Assembly (NCBI RefSeq): GCF_003667225.1
Contig: NZ_RCOM01000001.1
Coordinates: forward strand, 62,001-126,000
Origin: Kocuria rhizophila
GTDB taxonomy: Bacteria > Actinomycetota > Actinomycetes > Actinomycetales > Micrococcaceae
Length of the DNA: 64,000 bases
Direction of reading: 5' to 3'
Under the pieces are notes generated by a model, which did not search any database, had not been told where the DNA came from, and saw only the letters and a program-made list of their open reading frames with translations. Every line of letters starts with the position of its first letter. Positions within the stretch are counted from its first letter, which is position 1. Of this stretch, positions 26,366 to 35,343 are shown one piece after another. The position numbers were made by a program, and so were the translations under genes.

Positions 26366-26431
26366 ATGAATTCGGCACAGCGCATCATCCAGGTCCTCGT
26401 CCTGGTCGCCCTCATTGGACGACCGGCCTGA
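26366..26431 (+). CDS. ilvB leader peptide (attenuation)
   Basis: A 21-codon ORF, MNSAQR followed by IIQVLVLVALIGRPA. Ten of its residues are Ile, Val or Leu, with IIQVLVLVALI as a continuous regulatory block. It ends 24 bases before a terminator hairpin and 152 bases before ilvB. This is the architecture of branched-chain amino-acid attenuators: scarcity of charged Ile, Val or Leu tRNA stalls the ribosome and lets a competing pairing form, permitting readthrough. Attenuation of ilvBNC is established in Corynebacterium glutamicum; here it is inferred from sequence. Confidence 0.8.
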   Translation: MNSAQRIIQVLVLVALIGRPA

Positions 26432-26454
26432 GGAGCTGCGACGCGCACACCGCC

Positions 26455-26495
26455 AAGGCCCTCAGCCCACGGAACCCGTGGACAGGGCCTTTATT
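26455..26495 (+). terminator. ilv attenuator hairpin
   Basis: AAGGCCCT pairs with AGGGCCTT (26484-26491), with an inner CCACGG/CCGTGG stem, followed by TATT. Upstream GGCCT (26425-26429) can pair with AGGCC (26456-26460), and CTGAGG (26428-26433) with CCTCAG (26460-26465), giving candidate antiterminator pairings that span the leader stop codon. Confidence 0.7.
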
Positions 26496-26583
26496 CATGT
26501 ACGAGGACACCACCCCCGCCCTCTCCCGCCGAACACCACCCCGTCCGGCACCGTCACCACCACGCACGTAAGGACACAGCCCC

Positions 26584-28461
26584 ATGAGCAAGGACCAGCC
26601 GATCTCACCGGCGGTGATGGCCCAGCGGAGCACCCCGTCCGGGCCCACTGCCCAGACCGCGGACTCGGACCGGGTCCACCTGACGGGCCACGCCGCGGAC
26701 GTCGTCGCCCCTGAGCAGATGACGGGCTCCCAGGCGATCATCCGCTCGCTCGAGATGCTCGGCGTCACGGACGTGTTCGGGCTGCCCGGCGGCGCGATCC
26801 TTCCCACGTACGACCCGCTGCTGGACACCGAGAAGATCAACCACGTGCTGGTGCGCCACGAGCAGGGTGCTGGCCACGCCGCCGAGGGCTATGCGCTCGC
26901 CTCGGGCCGGGTGGGCGTGTGCATCGCCACCTCGGGTCCCGGTGCCACCAACCTGGTCACGGCCCTGGCGGACGCCAACATGGACTCCATCCCCATGCTG
27001 GCCATCACGGGCCAGGTGGCGAGCTCCTCGATCGGCACCGACGCCTTCCAGGAGGCGGACATCGTGGGCATGACCATGCCGGTGACCAAGCACTCCTACC
27101 TGGTGACCGACCCCGAGGACATCCCGCGGGTGCTTGCGGAGGCCTACCACCTGGCGTCAACGGGCCGGCCGGGCCCGGTGCTCGTGGACGTGGCCAAGGA
27201 CGCCCAGCAGGGGCAGCTGACCTTCAGCTGGCCCCCGCACGTGGAGCTGGCCGGCTACCGCCCGGTGACGCGGGGGCACTCCAAGCAGATCAGGGAGGCC
27301 GCGCGGCTGATCGCCGCCGCCGAGCGTCCCGTGCTCTACACGGGCGGCGGCGCCATGCGCGCCAACGCCCCGGCAGAGCTCGCGGAGCTGGCGGAGCTCA
27401 CGGGTGCCCCCGTGGTCACCACGCTGACCGCCCGCGGGATCTTCCCGGACTCCCACCGGCAGAACCTGGGGATGCCCGGGATGCACGGCACGGTGCCCGC
27501 GGTGTACGCCATGCAGCAGGCGGACCTGCTCATCACGCTGGGTGCACGCTTCGACGACCGCGTGACCGGCCAGCTGGACACCTTCGCGCCGAACGCCAAG
27601 GTGATCCACGCGGACATCGACCCCGCGGAGATCTCCAAGAACCGGATCGCGGACGTGCCGATCGTCGGGGACCTGGCGTCCGTGATCCCCGACCTCACCC
27701 AGGCGGTGCGCCAGGAGTTCGAGGAGACCGGGGCGCCGGACCTCAGCACCTGGTGGCAGGCCCTGGACTCCCTCACGGAGACCTACCCCCTGGGCTACAC
27801 CCGCACGGAGGACGGCCACGGCAGCCCGCAGCACGTGATCGAGCGGATCTCCGCTCTGACGGGCCCCGAGGCCGTATACGCCTCGGGCGTGGGCCAGCAC
27901 CAGATGTGGTCCGCACAGTTCGTGGACTACGAGCGGCCCCGGCAGTGGCTGAACTCGGCCGGCCTGGGCACCATGGGCTTCGCGGTCCCCGCGGCCATGG
28001 GCGCCAAGGTGGGCCAGCCGGACCGCGTGGTGTGGGCCATCGACGGGGACGGCTGCTTCCAGATGACCAACCAGGAGCTGGCCACGTGCGTGATCAACGA
28101 CATCCCCATCAAGGTGGCGGTGATCAACAACTCCTCGCTGGGCATGGTGCGCCAGTGGCAGACCCTGTTCTACGACGGGCGGTACTCCAACACGGAGCTG
28201 AACACGGGCCACGACTCGCGCCGCATCCCGGATTTCGTGAAACTCGCCGAGGCCTACGGCTGCGCGGCCCTGCGGTGCGAGCGGGACGAGGACGTGGACG
28301 CCACCATCCAGAAGGCGCTGGAGATCAACGACCGCCCGGTGGTCATCGACTTCGTGGTCTCCGCGGACGCCATGGTGTGGCCCATGGTCCCCGCCGGGGT
28401 CTCCAACGACCAGATCCAGATCGCCCGCAACATGACGCCCGAGTGGAACACGGAGGACTGA
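26584..28461 (+). CDS. ilvB: Acetolactate synthase large subunit
   Basis: ThDP- and FAD-dependent catalytic subunit making acetolactate (valine, leucine) or acetohydroxybutyrate (isoleucine). 625 residues including a polar N-terminal tail of about 45. The N-terminal domain has [16 protein letters not shown] and the catalytic Glu region [29 protein letters not shown] follows; the ThDP motif runs from [14 protein letters not shown] to [14 protein letters not shown]. It heads ilvBNC behind an attenuator and is followed three bases later by ilvN. Confidence 0.96.
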   Translation: MSKDQPISPAVMAQRSTPSGPTAQTADSDRVHLTGHAADVVAPEQMTGSQAIIRSLEMLGVTDVFGLPGGAILPTYDPLLDTEKINHVLVRHEQGAGHAAEGYALASGRVGVCIATSGPGATNLVTALADANMDSIPMLAITGQVASSSIGTDAFQEADIVGMTMPVTKHSYLVTDPEDIPRVLAEAYHLASTGRPGPVLVDVAKDAQQGQLTFSWPPHVELAGYRPVTRGHSKQIREAARLIAAAERPVLYTGGGAMRANAPAELAELAELTGAPVVTTLTARGIFPDSHRQNLGMPGMHGTVPAVYAMQQADLLITLGARFDDRVTGQLDTFAPNAKVIHADIDPAEISKNRIADVPIVGDLASVIPDLTQAVRQEFEETGAPDLSTWWQALDSLTETYPLGYTRTEDGHGSPQHVIERISALTGPEAVYASGVGQHQMWSAQFVDYERPRQWLNSAGLGTMGFAVPAAMGAKVGQPDRVVWAIDGDGCFQMTNQELATCVINDIPIKVAVINNSSLGMVRQWQTLFYDGRYSNTELNTGHDSRRIPDFVKLAEAYGCAALRCERDEDVDATIQKALEINDRPVVIDFVVSADAMVWPMVPAGVSNDQIQIARNMTPEWNTED

Positions 28462-28464
28462 TCC

Positions 28465-28974
28465 ATGAGCCGACACACCCTCTCCGTCCTGGTGGAGGAC
28501 AGGCCGGGCGTGCTGACCCGGGTGGCGGGACTCTTCGCCCGCCGCGCCTTCAACATCCACTCCCTGGCCGTGGGCCCCACGGAGCTGTCCGGGATCTCCC
28601 GGATCACCGTGGTGGTGGACGCGGACGGTGAGCTGCTCGAGCAGGTCACCAAGCAGCTGAACAAGCTGGTCAACGTGATCAAGATCGTGGAGCTCACCCC
28701 GGAGTCCTCCGTGCAGCGCGACCACATCATGGTCAAGGTCCGCGCGGACGCCGCCACCCGGCTGCAGGTCACCCAGGCCGCGGACCTTTTCCGTGCGACC
28801 ATCGTGGACGTCTCCACGGAGTCCGTGGTGATCGAGTCCACGGGCTCCCGCGACAAGATCCACGCGCTGCTCGACGTCCTGGAGCCCTTCGGGATCCGGG
28901 AGATCGTCCGCGCTGGCACCGTGGCCCTGGGCCGCGGCCCCAAGTCCATGTCCGACCGCGCACTGCGCCACTGA
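28465..28974 (+). CDS. ilvN: Acetolactate synthase small (regulatory) subunit
   Basis: 169-residue regulatory subunit that activates IlvB and confers valine feedback inhibition. The first ACT domain is at the N-terminus: [32 protein letters not shown] second ACT-like half follows ([16 protein letters not shown] onward), and the end ([15 protein letters not shown]) is typical. Starts three bases after ilvB. Confidence 0.95.
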   Translation: MSRHTLSVLVEDRPGVLTRVAGLFARRAFNIHSLAVGPTELSGISRITVVVDADGELLEQVTKQLNKLVNVIKIVELTPESSVQRDHIMVKVRADAATRLQVTQAADLFRATIVDVSTESVVIESTGSRDKIHALLDVLEPFGIREIVRAGTVALGRGPKSMSDRALRH

Positions 28975-29090
28975 TCCACCGGGCCCTGCCGGCTCGCACC
29001 GTCGACCGGGCACCCCGGACCGGCCCGCCGCCCCGCGGCGTCGGGCCCCACGAGAACCCCACCCGCTACCCAAGGAGACAGAGCAAGCTC

Positions 29091-30116
29091 ATGGCAAAGA
29101 TCTACTACAACGACGACGCCGACCTCTCGATCATCCAGAACCGCTCCGTGGCCATCATCGGCTACGGCTCGCAGGGCCACGCCCACGCGCTGAACCTGCG
29201 CGACTCCGGCGTGGACGTCCGCATCGGCCTCAACGAGGGCTCGAAGTCCCGCGCCAAGGCCGAGGCCGAGGGGCTGCAGGTGATGAGCATCGCCGACGCC
29301 GCCAAGGAGGCGGACGTCATCATGATCCTGACCCCGGACCAGGTCCAGGCGCAGGTCTACGAGGAGTCCATCAAGGACAACCTCCAGGAGGGCGACGCGA
29401 TCTTCTTCGCGCACGGCTTCAACATTCGCTTCGGCTACATCGAGGCGCCCCAGGGCGTGGACGTGGCCATGGTCGCCCCCAAGGGTCCCGGCCACACGGT
29501 GCGCCGCGAGTTCGAGGCCGGGCGCGGTGTGCCAGACCTGGTGGCCGTGGAGGTCGACGCCTCCGGCAACGCCCTGCAGCTCGCCCTGTCCTACGCCAAG
29601 GGGATCGGCGGCACCCGCGCCGGCGTCATCGAGACCACCTTCACCGAGGAGACCGAGTCGGACCTCTTCGGCGAGCAGGCCGTGCTGTGCGGCGGCGTCT
29701 CCCACCTCGTCCAGTACGGCTTCGAGACCCTGACCGAGGCCGGCTACCAGCCCGAGATCGCGTACTTCGAGGTGCTGCACGAGCTCAAGCTGATCGTGGA
29801 CCTCATGGTCGAGGGCGGGATCGCCAAGCAGCGCTGGTCCTGCTCCGACACCGCCGAGTACGGCGACTACGTCTCCGGTCCCCGCGTGATCCAGCCCGAG
29901 GTCAAGGAGCGCATGCAGGAGGTCCTTGCGGACATCCAGAACGGCGCCTTCGCGGACCGCTTCATGAAGGACCAGGCCTCCGGCGCCAAGGAGTTCAAGG
30001 AGCTGCGCGCCAAGGAGGAGCAGCACCCGGTGGAGACCACGGGTCGCAAGCTGCGCTCGCTGTTCGCGTGGGAGCAGACGGACGCGGACTACACCGAGGG
30101 CACCGCCGCGCGCTGA
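29091..30116 (+). CDS. ilvC: Ketol-acid reductoisomerase (NADP-dependent)
   Basis: Class I enzyme of 341 residues for the second common step of valine, leucine and isoleucine synthesis. Rossmann motif [21 protein letters not shown] near residue 18 (in parts: [12 protein letters not shown]), with an Arg/Ser-containing loop ([14 protein letters not shown]) typical for NADPH. Metal-binding and catalytic residues lie in [14 protein letters not shown] and SDTAEYGDY. An AAGGAGA site precedes the ATG. A 116-base gap after ilvN has no strong hairpin, so readthrough is likely. Confidence 0.96.
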   Translation: MAKIYYNDDADLSIIQNRSVAIIGYGSQGHAHALNLRDSGVDVRIGLNEGSKSRAKAEAEGLQVMSIADAAKEADVIMILTPDQVQAQVYEESIKDNLQEGDAIFFAHGFNIRFGYIEAPQGVDVAMVAPKGPGHTVRREFEAGRGVPDLVAVEVDASGNALQLALSYAKGIGGTRAGVIETTFTEETESDLFGEQAVLCGGVSHLVQYGFETLTEAGYQPEIAYFEVLHELKLIVDLMVEGGIAKQRWSCSDTAEYGDYVSGPRVIQPEVKERMQEVLADIQNGAFADRFMKDQASGAKEFKELRAKEEQHPVETTGRKLRSLFAWEQTDADYTEGTAAR

Positions 30117-30251
30117 TCCGCGTTCGCGCGGTCCCGTCGCCCGCGGCGTCGTCGTACCAGGTGGTGCCGTGCGCGGGAGCGGCGGGCCCGGTGGCGGGTC
30201 CGGGGCCGGTGCGCGGCGGAGCACCGGGCGGGGAAGGTGGGCGCGGGTCGA

Positions 30252-30257
30252 TAGAGT
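30252..30257 (+). promoter_or_regulatory. -10 hexamer of metG
   Basis: TAGAGT ends six bases before the GTG at 30264; leaderless arrangement despite a chance GGAGGG in the gap. Confidence 0.45.
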
Positions 30258-30263
30258 GGAGGG

Positions 30264-31817
30264 GTGACTCAGCTGAACCCCTTCTACGCGACCACGGCCA
30301 TCTCCTACCCGAACGGAGCGCCGCACATCGGCCACGCCTACGAGGCGATCGCCGCGGACACGCTGGTGCGCTTCAAGCGCCTGGACGGGTTCGGCACCCG
30401 GTTCCAGACCGGCACGGACGAGCACGGGCAGAAGATGCAGCAGACCGCGGAGAAGCTCGGCACCACCCCGCGCGAGCTCGCGGACGCGAACTCGGCACGG
30501 TTCCGGGAGATGGACGACGAGCTGGGGATCTCCTACGACCGCTTCATCCGCACCACGGACGAGGACCACGCCGCGGCCTCGCAGGAGTTGTGGAAGCGCA
30601 TGGAGGCCAACGGCGACATCTACCTGGACACCTACGCCGGGTGGTACTCCGTGCGGGACGAGGCCTACTACGCCGAGGACGAGACCGAGGTGCGCGCGGA
30701 CGGGCAGCGCTACTCGATCGGCACCGGCACGGAGCTGACGTGGACCGAGGAGGAGAGCTACTTCTTCCGGCTCTCGCGCTACCAGGACCGCCTGCTGGAG
30801 CTGTACCGCACGGACTTCGTGCAGCCCGAGACCCGCTCGCACGAGATCGCGTCCTTCGTGGGCGGGGGACTGCAGGACCTCTCGATCTCCCGCACCACCT
30901 TCGACTGGGGCGTGCCCGTGCCGGGCAACCCGGACCACGTGATGTACGTGTGGGTGGACGCGCTGACCAACTACCTCACCGGGCTGGGTTTCCCGGACAC
31001 GGACGCGCCGCTGTTCCGCGAGTTCTGGCCCGCGTCCGTGCACCTGATCGGCAAGGACATCGCGCGCTTCCACGCGGTGTACTGGCCGGCGTTCCTGATG
31101 TCCGCGGGGATCGAGCTGCCGTGGAAGGTCTTCGCCCACGGCTTCCTGTTCAACCAGGGCGAGAAGATGTCCAAGTCCGTGGGCAACGTGATCGACCCCC
31201 ACGCGATGGTGGAGGAGTACGGGCTGGACCAGCTGCGGTTCTTCCTGCTGCGCGAGGTGCCTTTCGGCCAGGACGGGAACTACTCGCACGACGCCATTGC
31301 CGGGCGGATCAACTCGGACCTGGCCAACGACCTCGGCAACCTGGCCCAGCGCAGCCTCTCGATGGTCGCGAAGAACCTCGGTGGGGAGGTTCCCGAGCCC
31401 GGTGAGTTCACGGCCGAGGACCTCGCGATGCTCCAGCAGGCCGAGGACGTGGTGGCCGACTACCGGGCGGCCTTCGACGCGCTCGCCTTCCACCGCGGGC
31501 TGGAGTCCGTGTGGCGCGTGATCGCCTCCGCAAACCGCTACTTCACGGCGCAGGAGCCGTGGGTGCTGCGCAAGACCGACCCCGAGCGCATGGCCACCGT
31601 GCTGTACGTGACCGCCGAGGTGCTGCGCATCGTGGCCATCCTGGTGCAGCCGGTGATGCCCGGCTCCATGGCCCGCCTGCTGGAGCAGCTCGGCCAGCCC
31701 GAGGGTGAGGCACGGATGTTCTCCGCCCTGGGCACGCGCCTGGCCCCCGGCACGGCGCTGCCCAAGCCGAGCGGTGTGTTCCCGCGCTACGAGGAGCCCG
31801 CCGCGCTCGCGGACTGA
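30264..31817 (+). CDS. metG: Methionyl-tRNA synthetase
   Basis: Class I synthetase, 517 residues. The HIGH motif is [12 protein letters not shown] near the N-terminus and KMSKS is [10 protein letters not shown]. The connecting region ([16 protein letters not shown]) has no Cys knuckles, so it is the short, zinc-free form seen in mycobacteria, and there is no C-terminal EMAP-like tRNA-binding domain. The GTG start follows a -10 hexamer by six bases. Functionally unlinked to its BCAA neighbours. Confidence 0.95.
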   Translation: MTQLNPFYATTAISYPNGAPHIGHAYEAIAADTLVRFKRLDGFGTRFQTGTDEHGQKMQQTAEKLGTTPRELADANSARFREMDDELGISYDRFIRTTDEDHAAASQELWKRMEANGDIYLDTYAGWYSVRDEAYYAEDETEVRADGQRYSIGTGTELTWTEEESYFFRLSRYQDRLLELYRTDFVQPETRSHEIASFVGGGLQDLSISRTTFDWGVPVPGNPDHVMYVWVDALTNYLTGLGFPDTDAPLFREFWPASVHLIGKDIARFHAVYWPAFLMSAGIELPWKVFAHGFLFNQGEKMSKSVGNVIDPHAMVEEYGLDQLRFFLLREVPFGQDGNYSHDAIAGRINSDLANDLGNLAQRSLSMVAKNLGGEVPEPGEFTAEDLAMLQQAEDVVADYRAAFDALAFHRGLESVWRVIASANRYFTAQEPWVLRKTDPERMATVLYVTAEVLRIVAILVQPVMPGSMARLLEQLGQPEGEARMFSALGTRLAPGTALPKPSGVFPRYEEPAALAD

Positions 31818-31839
31818 CCCCTCCGAGCGGGCGCGCCGC

Positions 31840-31867
31840 GTCCGTGGACTGCATCCTGCTCACGGAC
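31840..31867 (+). terminator. Weak candidate hairpin after metG
   Basis: GTCCGTG pairs with CACGGAC across a 14-base loop, 22 bases past the metG stop. An alternative pairing CCGTGGAC/GTCCACGG also exists. Only moderately stable. Confidence 0.3.
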
Positions 31868-32003
31868 CACGCCGCGTCCACGGGTGATGCGTTTCCCGCA
31901 GCTCGACGCCGCCCGTCGGTGCCGCACCCCGCGGCGTCGGCGGGCGGCGTCGTTCCCGCGGGTGGCCGCGCCCGCCACGACAACGCGGAAGGGCGGGCCT
32001 CAG

Positions 32004-32018
32004 TCTCACGATGTGGAA
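32004..32018. promoter_or_regulatory. Candidate IclR-regulator (NdgR/LtbR-like) site upstream of leuB
   Basis: TCTCACGATGTGGAA matches 11 of 15 positions of TCTCACAATGCGAGA in the promoter of the IclR gene at 41.8 kb, including the first six bases. It lies about 50-66 bases before the leuB start. A direct repeat GATGTGGA occurs at 32010-32017 and again at 32030-32037, twenty bases apart. Confidence 0.5.
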
Positions 32019-32057
32019 CGGGCATTCATGATGTGGATACGGCCGCCCGCACGCCCC

Positions 32058-32063
32058 TACTGT
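32058..32063 (+). promoter_or_regulatory. -10 hexamer of leuB
   Basis: TACTGT ends six bases before the leuB ATG; leaderless arrangement. Confidence 0.5.
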
Positions 32064-32069
32064 GGGCCC

Positions 32070-33158
32070 ATGAGCGAAACCACTGCCGCCGAGACCGCCC
32101 GCCGCCACTCGATCGCCGTCCTCCCCGGCGACGGGATCGGTCCGGAGGTGGTGGCCGAGGCCGTCAAGGTCCTCGACGCCGTGACGGAGCCCGCCGGGAT
32201 CACCCTGGAGAGGACGGAGTACCCGCTCGGGGCCGAGCACTGGCTGGCCACGGGCGAGGTGCTCCACGACGACACCATGGAGCGGCTGCGCGCTCATGAC
32301 GCGATCCTCTTCGGTGCCGTGGGTGCCGCTCCCAACGACAAGCGGGTGCCCTCCGGGATCCTGGAACGCGACCTGCTGCTCAAGCTGCGCTTCGGCTTCG
32401 ACCACTACATCAACCTGCGCCCGGCCACCCTGTACCCGGGCACCACGAGTCCGCTCGCCGAGCCCGGCGACATCGACTTCGTGGTGGTGCGCGAGGGCAC
32501 CGAGGGGCTCTACGCGGGCAACGGCGGAACCCTGCGCACGGGCACGGAGCACGAGATCGCCACCGAGGTCTCCGTCAACACGGCCCACGGGGTCCGCCGC
32601 CTGGTGCGCTACGCGTTCGAGCTGGCGCGCAGCCGGGAACGCAAGAAGCTCACGCTGGTCCACAAGCACAACGTGCTGGTCAACGCGGGCCGGATCTACC
32701 AGCGCACCGTGGACCAGGTCGCAGAGCAGTACCCGGACGTCACGGTGGACTACATGCACGTGGACGCGGCCACGATCTTCATGACCACGGATCCGGCGCG
32801 TTTCGACGTGATCGTCACCGACAACCTCTTCGGGGACATCCTCACGGACCAGGCCGGGGCCGTCACCGGCGGGGTCGGCCTGGCGCCGAGCGGCAACATC
32901 AACGCGGACCGCACCGCCCCCTCCATGTTCGAACCCGTGCACGGCTCCGCCCCGGACATCGCCGGGACCGGCACCGCCCAGCCCACCGCCGCGATCCTTG
33001 CGGGGGCCATGATGCTCGAGCACCTCGGTCACCCGGAGCTCGCCGCGCGCATCGACCGCGCCGTCCGCGAGGACCTGCGCCTGCGCGGCACCACCCGGCG
33101 GAGCACGGCGCAGGCGGGGGACGACGTCGTGGCGCAGCTGGGCGCGGACGGCGCGTAG
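32070..33158 (+). CDS. leuB: 3-isopropylmalate dehydrogenase
   Basis: Oxidative decarboxylation step of leucine synthesis, NAD-dependent. 362 residues. [14 protein letters not shown] near the N-terminus, [27 protein letters not shown] with the substrate-binding arginines (in parts: [12 protein letters not shown]), the catalytic [14 protein letters not shown] Lys/Tyr region and metal-binding [13 protein letters not shown] are all present. The ATG is fixed by the -10 hexamer. A short Ala-rich tail follows the family end. Confidence 0.94.
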   Translation: MSETTAAETARRHSIAVLPGDGIGPEVVAEAVKVLDAVTEPAGITLERTEYPLGAEHWLATGEVLHDDTMERLRAHDAILFGAVGAAPNDKRVPSGILERDLLLKLRFGFDHYINLRPATLYPGTTSPLAEPGDIDFVVVREGTEGLYAGNGGTLRTGTEHEIATEVSVNTAHGVRRLVRYAFELARSRERKKLTLVHKHNVLVNAGRIYQRTVDQVAEQYPDVTVDYMHVDAATIFMTTDPARFDVIVTDNLFGDILTDQAGAVTGGVGLAPSGNINADRTAPSMFEPVHGSAPDIAGTGTAQPTAAILAGAMMLEHLGHPELAARIDRAVREDLRLRGTTRRSTAQAGDDVVAQLGADGA

Positions 33159-33187
33159 CTGCCACGGCGGGTGCGCACGACCCTGCA

Positions 33188-33193
33188 TACTGT
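33188..33193 (+). promoter_or_regulatory. -10 hexamer of ilvE
   Basis: TACTGT about 70 bases before the ilvE start. The overlapping CTGTGAGA resembles half of the IclR-regulator motif found near leuCD. Unlike most neighbours, ilvE would have a leader of about 60 bases with an AAGGAGA ribosome site. Confidence 0.4.
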
Positions 33194-33262
33194 GAGAGAC
33201 ACACATCACGTCCGGTCCGCACCACCACGGAGCGTGACCCGAACGGTCGAAGGAGAACATTC

Positions 33263-34360
33263 GTGACCACAGAATTCGCCAGGCAGCTCAACCCGCACCC
33301 CGCCACGGACGAGGTGCGCGAGGCGGTCCTGCAGAACCCGGGGTTCGGGAAGTTCTTCACGGACCACATGGTCTGCATCGACTGGCAGGGGGACGTCCAG
33401 CAGGGCACCGGCCGGTGGGACAACGCGCGGCTGCAACCCTACGGCCCGATCAGCCTGGACCCCTCCACGACCGTGCTGCACTACGGGCAGGAAATCTTCG
33501 AGGGTCTCAAGGCCTACCGGCACGGGGACGGGTCCGTGTGGAGCTTCCGTCCGGAGGCGAACGCCGCCCGCCTGAACCGTTCCGCCCAGCGCCTGGCGCT
33601 GCCCACGCTGCCCGAGGAGACCTTCGTGGACGCGGTGCGGGAGCTCGTGACCCAGGACCAGGCGTGGGTTCCCTCCGGTGACGGCGAGTCCCTGTACCTG
33701 CGGCCGTTCATGATCGCCACCGAGCCCTTCCTGGGGGTGCGCCCCTCCAAGGAGGCGCTGTTCTCCGTGATCGCCTCCCCGGCGGGCAACTACTTCGGCA
33801 CCGTGGAGCCCGTGGACATCTGGCTCTCCGGGACGTACGCCCGGGCCGGCAAGGGTGGAACGGGCGCCGCCAAGTGCGGTGGCAACTACGCGGCGTCACT
33901 GATCGCCCAGATGGAGGGTGACGCCCACGGCTGCAGCCAGGTGCTGTTCCTGGACGAGGAGCGCGGGGGTGCCGTGGAGGAGCTCGGCGGCATGAACGTG
34001 TTCTTCGTCTTCGACGACGGCCGCGTGGTCACCCCGGAGCTCACGGGGACCATCCTGGAGGGCATCACCCGGGACTCCGTCATCCAGATCGCGAAGGACC
34101 GCGGTCTGCAGGTGGAGGAGCGCGCCTTCACCCTGGACGAGTGGCGTGAGGGCAAGCGCTCCGGGCACCTCACCGAGGTGTTCGCGTGCGGCACCGCGGC
34201 CGTCATCGCGCCGGTGCGCCGACTCGTGAGCCACGACGAGGTCATCGGCTCCGAGGACGAGAAGCCCGGTGAGGTGACCATGGCCATCCGCCAGCAGCTG
34301 CTGGACGTGCAGACGGGCAAGGCCGAGGACACCCACGGCTGGCTGACCCGCCTGGTCTGA
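33263..34360 (+). CDS. ilvE: Branched-chain amino-acid aminotransferase
   Basis: Fold-type IV PLP transaminase, final step for Val, Leu and Ile. 365 residues, the long actinobacterial BCAT form. Characteristic segments are FGKFFTDHMVCIDW, LHYGQEIFEGLKAYRH, the Lys-containing AAKCGGNYAASLIAQ with the PLP lysine, and ACGTAAVIAPV near the C-terminus. Starts at a GTG with AAGGAGA upstream. Confidence 0.95.
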   Translation: MTTEFARQLNPHPATDEVREAVLQNPGFGKFFTDHMVCIDWQGDVQQGTGRWDNARLQPYGPISLDPSTTVLHYGQEIFEGLKAYRHGDGSVWSFRPEANAARLNRSAQRLALPTLPEETFVDAVRELVTQDQAWVPSGDGESLYLRPFMIATEPFLGVRPSKEALFSVIASPAGNYFGTVEPVDIWLSGTYARAGKGGTGAAKCGGNYAASLIAQMEGDAHGCSQVLFLDEERGGAVEELGGMNVFFVFDDGRVVTPELTGTILEGITRDSVIQIAKDRGLQVEERAFTLDEWREGKRSGHLTEVFACGTAAVIAPVRRLVSHDEVIGSEDEKPGEVTMAIRQQLLDVQTGKAEDTHGWLTRLV

Positions 34361-34410
34361 GCCGGACGGTCTTCCCAGACCGCCGGCCTCGACCAGGCCC
34401 GAGGATCGGC

Positions 34411-34449
34411 AGCCGCCCCCCGTCCGTGGTGAACGGACCGGGGGCGGCT
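34411..34449 (+). terminator. Hairpin after ilvE
   Basis: A 16-bp stem with one mismatch (AGCCGCCCCCCGTCCG against CGGACCGGGGGCGGCT) and loop TGGTGAA. The right arm ends four bases before the -10 of the FAH gene, so the terminator covers that gene's -35 region. Confidence 0.75.
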
Positions 34450-34452
34450 GTG

Positions 34453-34458
34453 TAGCCT
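34453..34458 (+). promoter_or_regulatory. -10 hexamer of FAH-family gene
   Basis: TAGCCT ends six bases before the ATG at 34465. Confidence 0.5.
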
Positions 34459-34464
34459 GTGGGC

Positions 34465-35238
34465 ATGCGCATCGCACGGTTCACACACGACAACGAGATC
34501 CACTACGGCACCGTCCACGGGGAGCCGGGCCAGGAGACCCTGCGCTACCTCACCGGGGACCCGCTCTACGTGGGGGTCCAGGAGCTGGACCGCACGGTGG
34601 CGGTCTCCGAGGCGCGGCTGCTCTCGCCCGTGATCCCGCGCTCCAAGATCGTGTGCGTGGGTCGCAACTACGCGGACCACGCCGCCGAGATGGGCAACGA
34701 CGTCCCCAGCCGACCCTTGCTGTTCTTCAAGCCGAACACCGCGGTTTCCGGCCCGGGTGACCCGGTCACCCTGCCGGCCTGGACCGAGGAAGTCTCCTAC
34801 GAGGCCGAGCTCGCCGTGGTGATCGGGCGCATGTGCAAGGACGTCCCGGTGGAGCGCGTGCCGGAGGTCGTGTTCGGCTACACCGCCGCGAACGACCTCA
34901 CCGCCCGCGACGCCCAGCGCACGGACGGGCAGTGGGCCCGGGCCAAGGGCTTCGACGGTGCGTGCCCCCTGGGCCCGTGGATCGAGACCGAGCTGGACAC
35001 CGCCGCACTGTCCGTGCGCTCGTCCGTGAACGGCGAGCTCAAGCAGGACGGCAGCACCGAGGACATGGTCTTCGACGTCCCCACCCTGGTCTCCTACGTC
35101 TCCGAGGCGTTCACGCTGCTGCCCGGTGACGTAATCCTCACCGGCACGCCCGCGGGCGTGGGCGCGGTGGACGAGGGCGATCAGCTGTCGGTGCAGATCG
35201 AGGGAATCGGGGAGCTCACCACGGTGCTGCGCCGCTAG
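34465..35238 (+). CDS. Fumarylacetoacetate hydrolase family protein
   Basis: A 257-residue protein of the FAH superfamily (acylpyruvate hydrolase, oxaloacetate tautomerase and related enzymes). IVCVGRNYADHAAEMGN, LLFFKPNTAVSGPGD, YEAELAVVIGRM with metal-binding Glu, TARDAQRTDGQWARAKGFD and ILTGTPAGVGAVDEGD are all family motifs. The ATG at 34465 is chosen over a GTG two codons upstream because of the -10 spacing. A gene of this family commonly precedes gltX in actinobacteria, without a known functional reason. Confidence 0.88.
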   Translation: MRIARFTHDNEIHYGTVHGEPGQETLRYLTGDPLYVGVQELDRTVAVSEARLLSPVIPRSKIVCVGRNYADHAAEMGNDVPSRPLLFFKPNTAVSGPGDPVTLPAWTEEVSYEAELAVVIGRMCKDVPVERVPEVVFGYTAANDLTARDAQRTDGQWARAKGFDGACPLGPWIETELDTAALSVRSSVNGELKQDGSTEDMVFDVPTLVSYVSEAFTLLPGDVILTGTPAGVGAVDEGDQLSVQIEGIGELTTVLRR

Positions 35239-35328
35239 CACCCGGGATCGACATCCAGCTGTGGACGACGCCGCCGCGGCACCGCGGCGTCTTCGGTGGC
35301 GTCCGTGAGGCGGCGCCACCCGGCGTCG

Positions 35329-35334
35329 TAGAAT
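35329..35334 (+). promoter_or_regulatory. -10 hexamer of gltX
   Basis: TAGAAT, nine bases before the gltX ATG, slightly further than at the other genes. Confidence 0.45.
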
Positions 35335-35343
35335 GGCGCCATC

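Noticed and set aside
28254-31493. Very long minus-strand open frame (1079 codons) across ilvBNC and metG
   Set aside because: It lies antisense to genes with clear domains, has no recognisable motif, and long antisense frames are expected at this G+C content.
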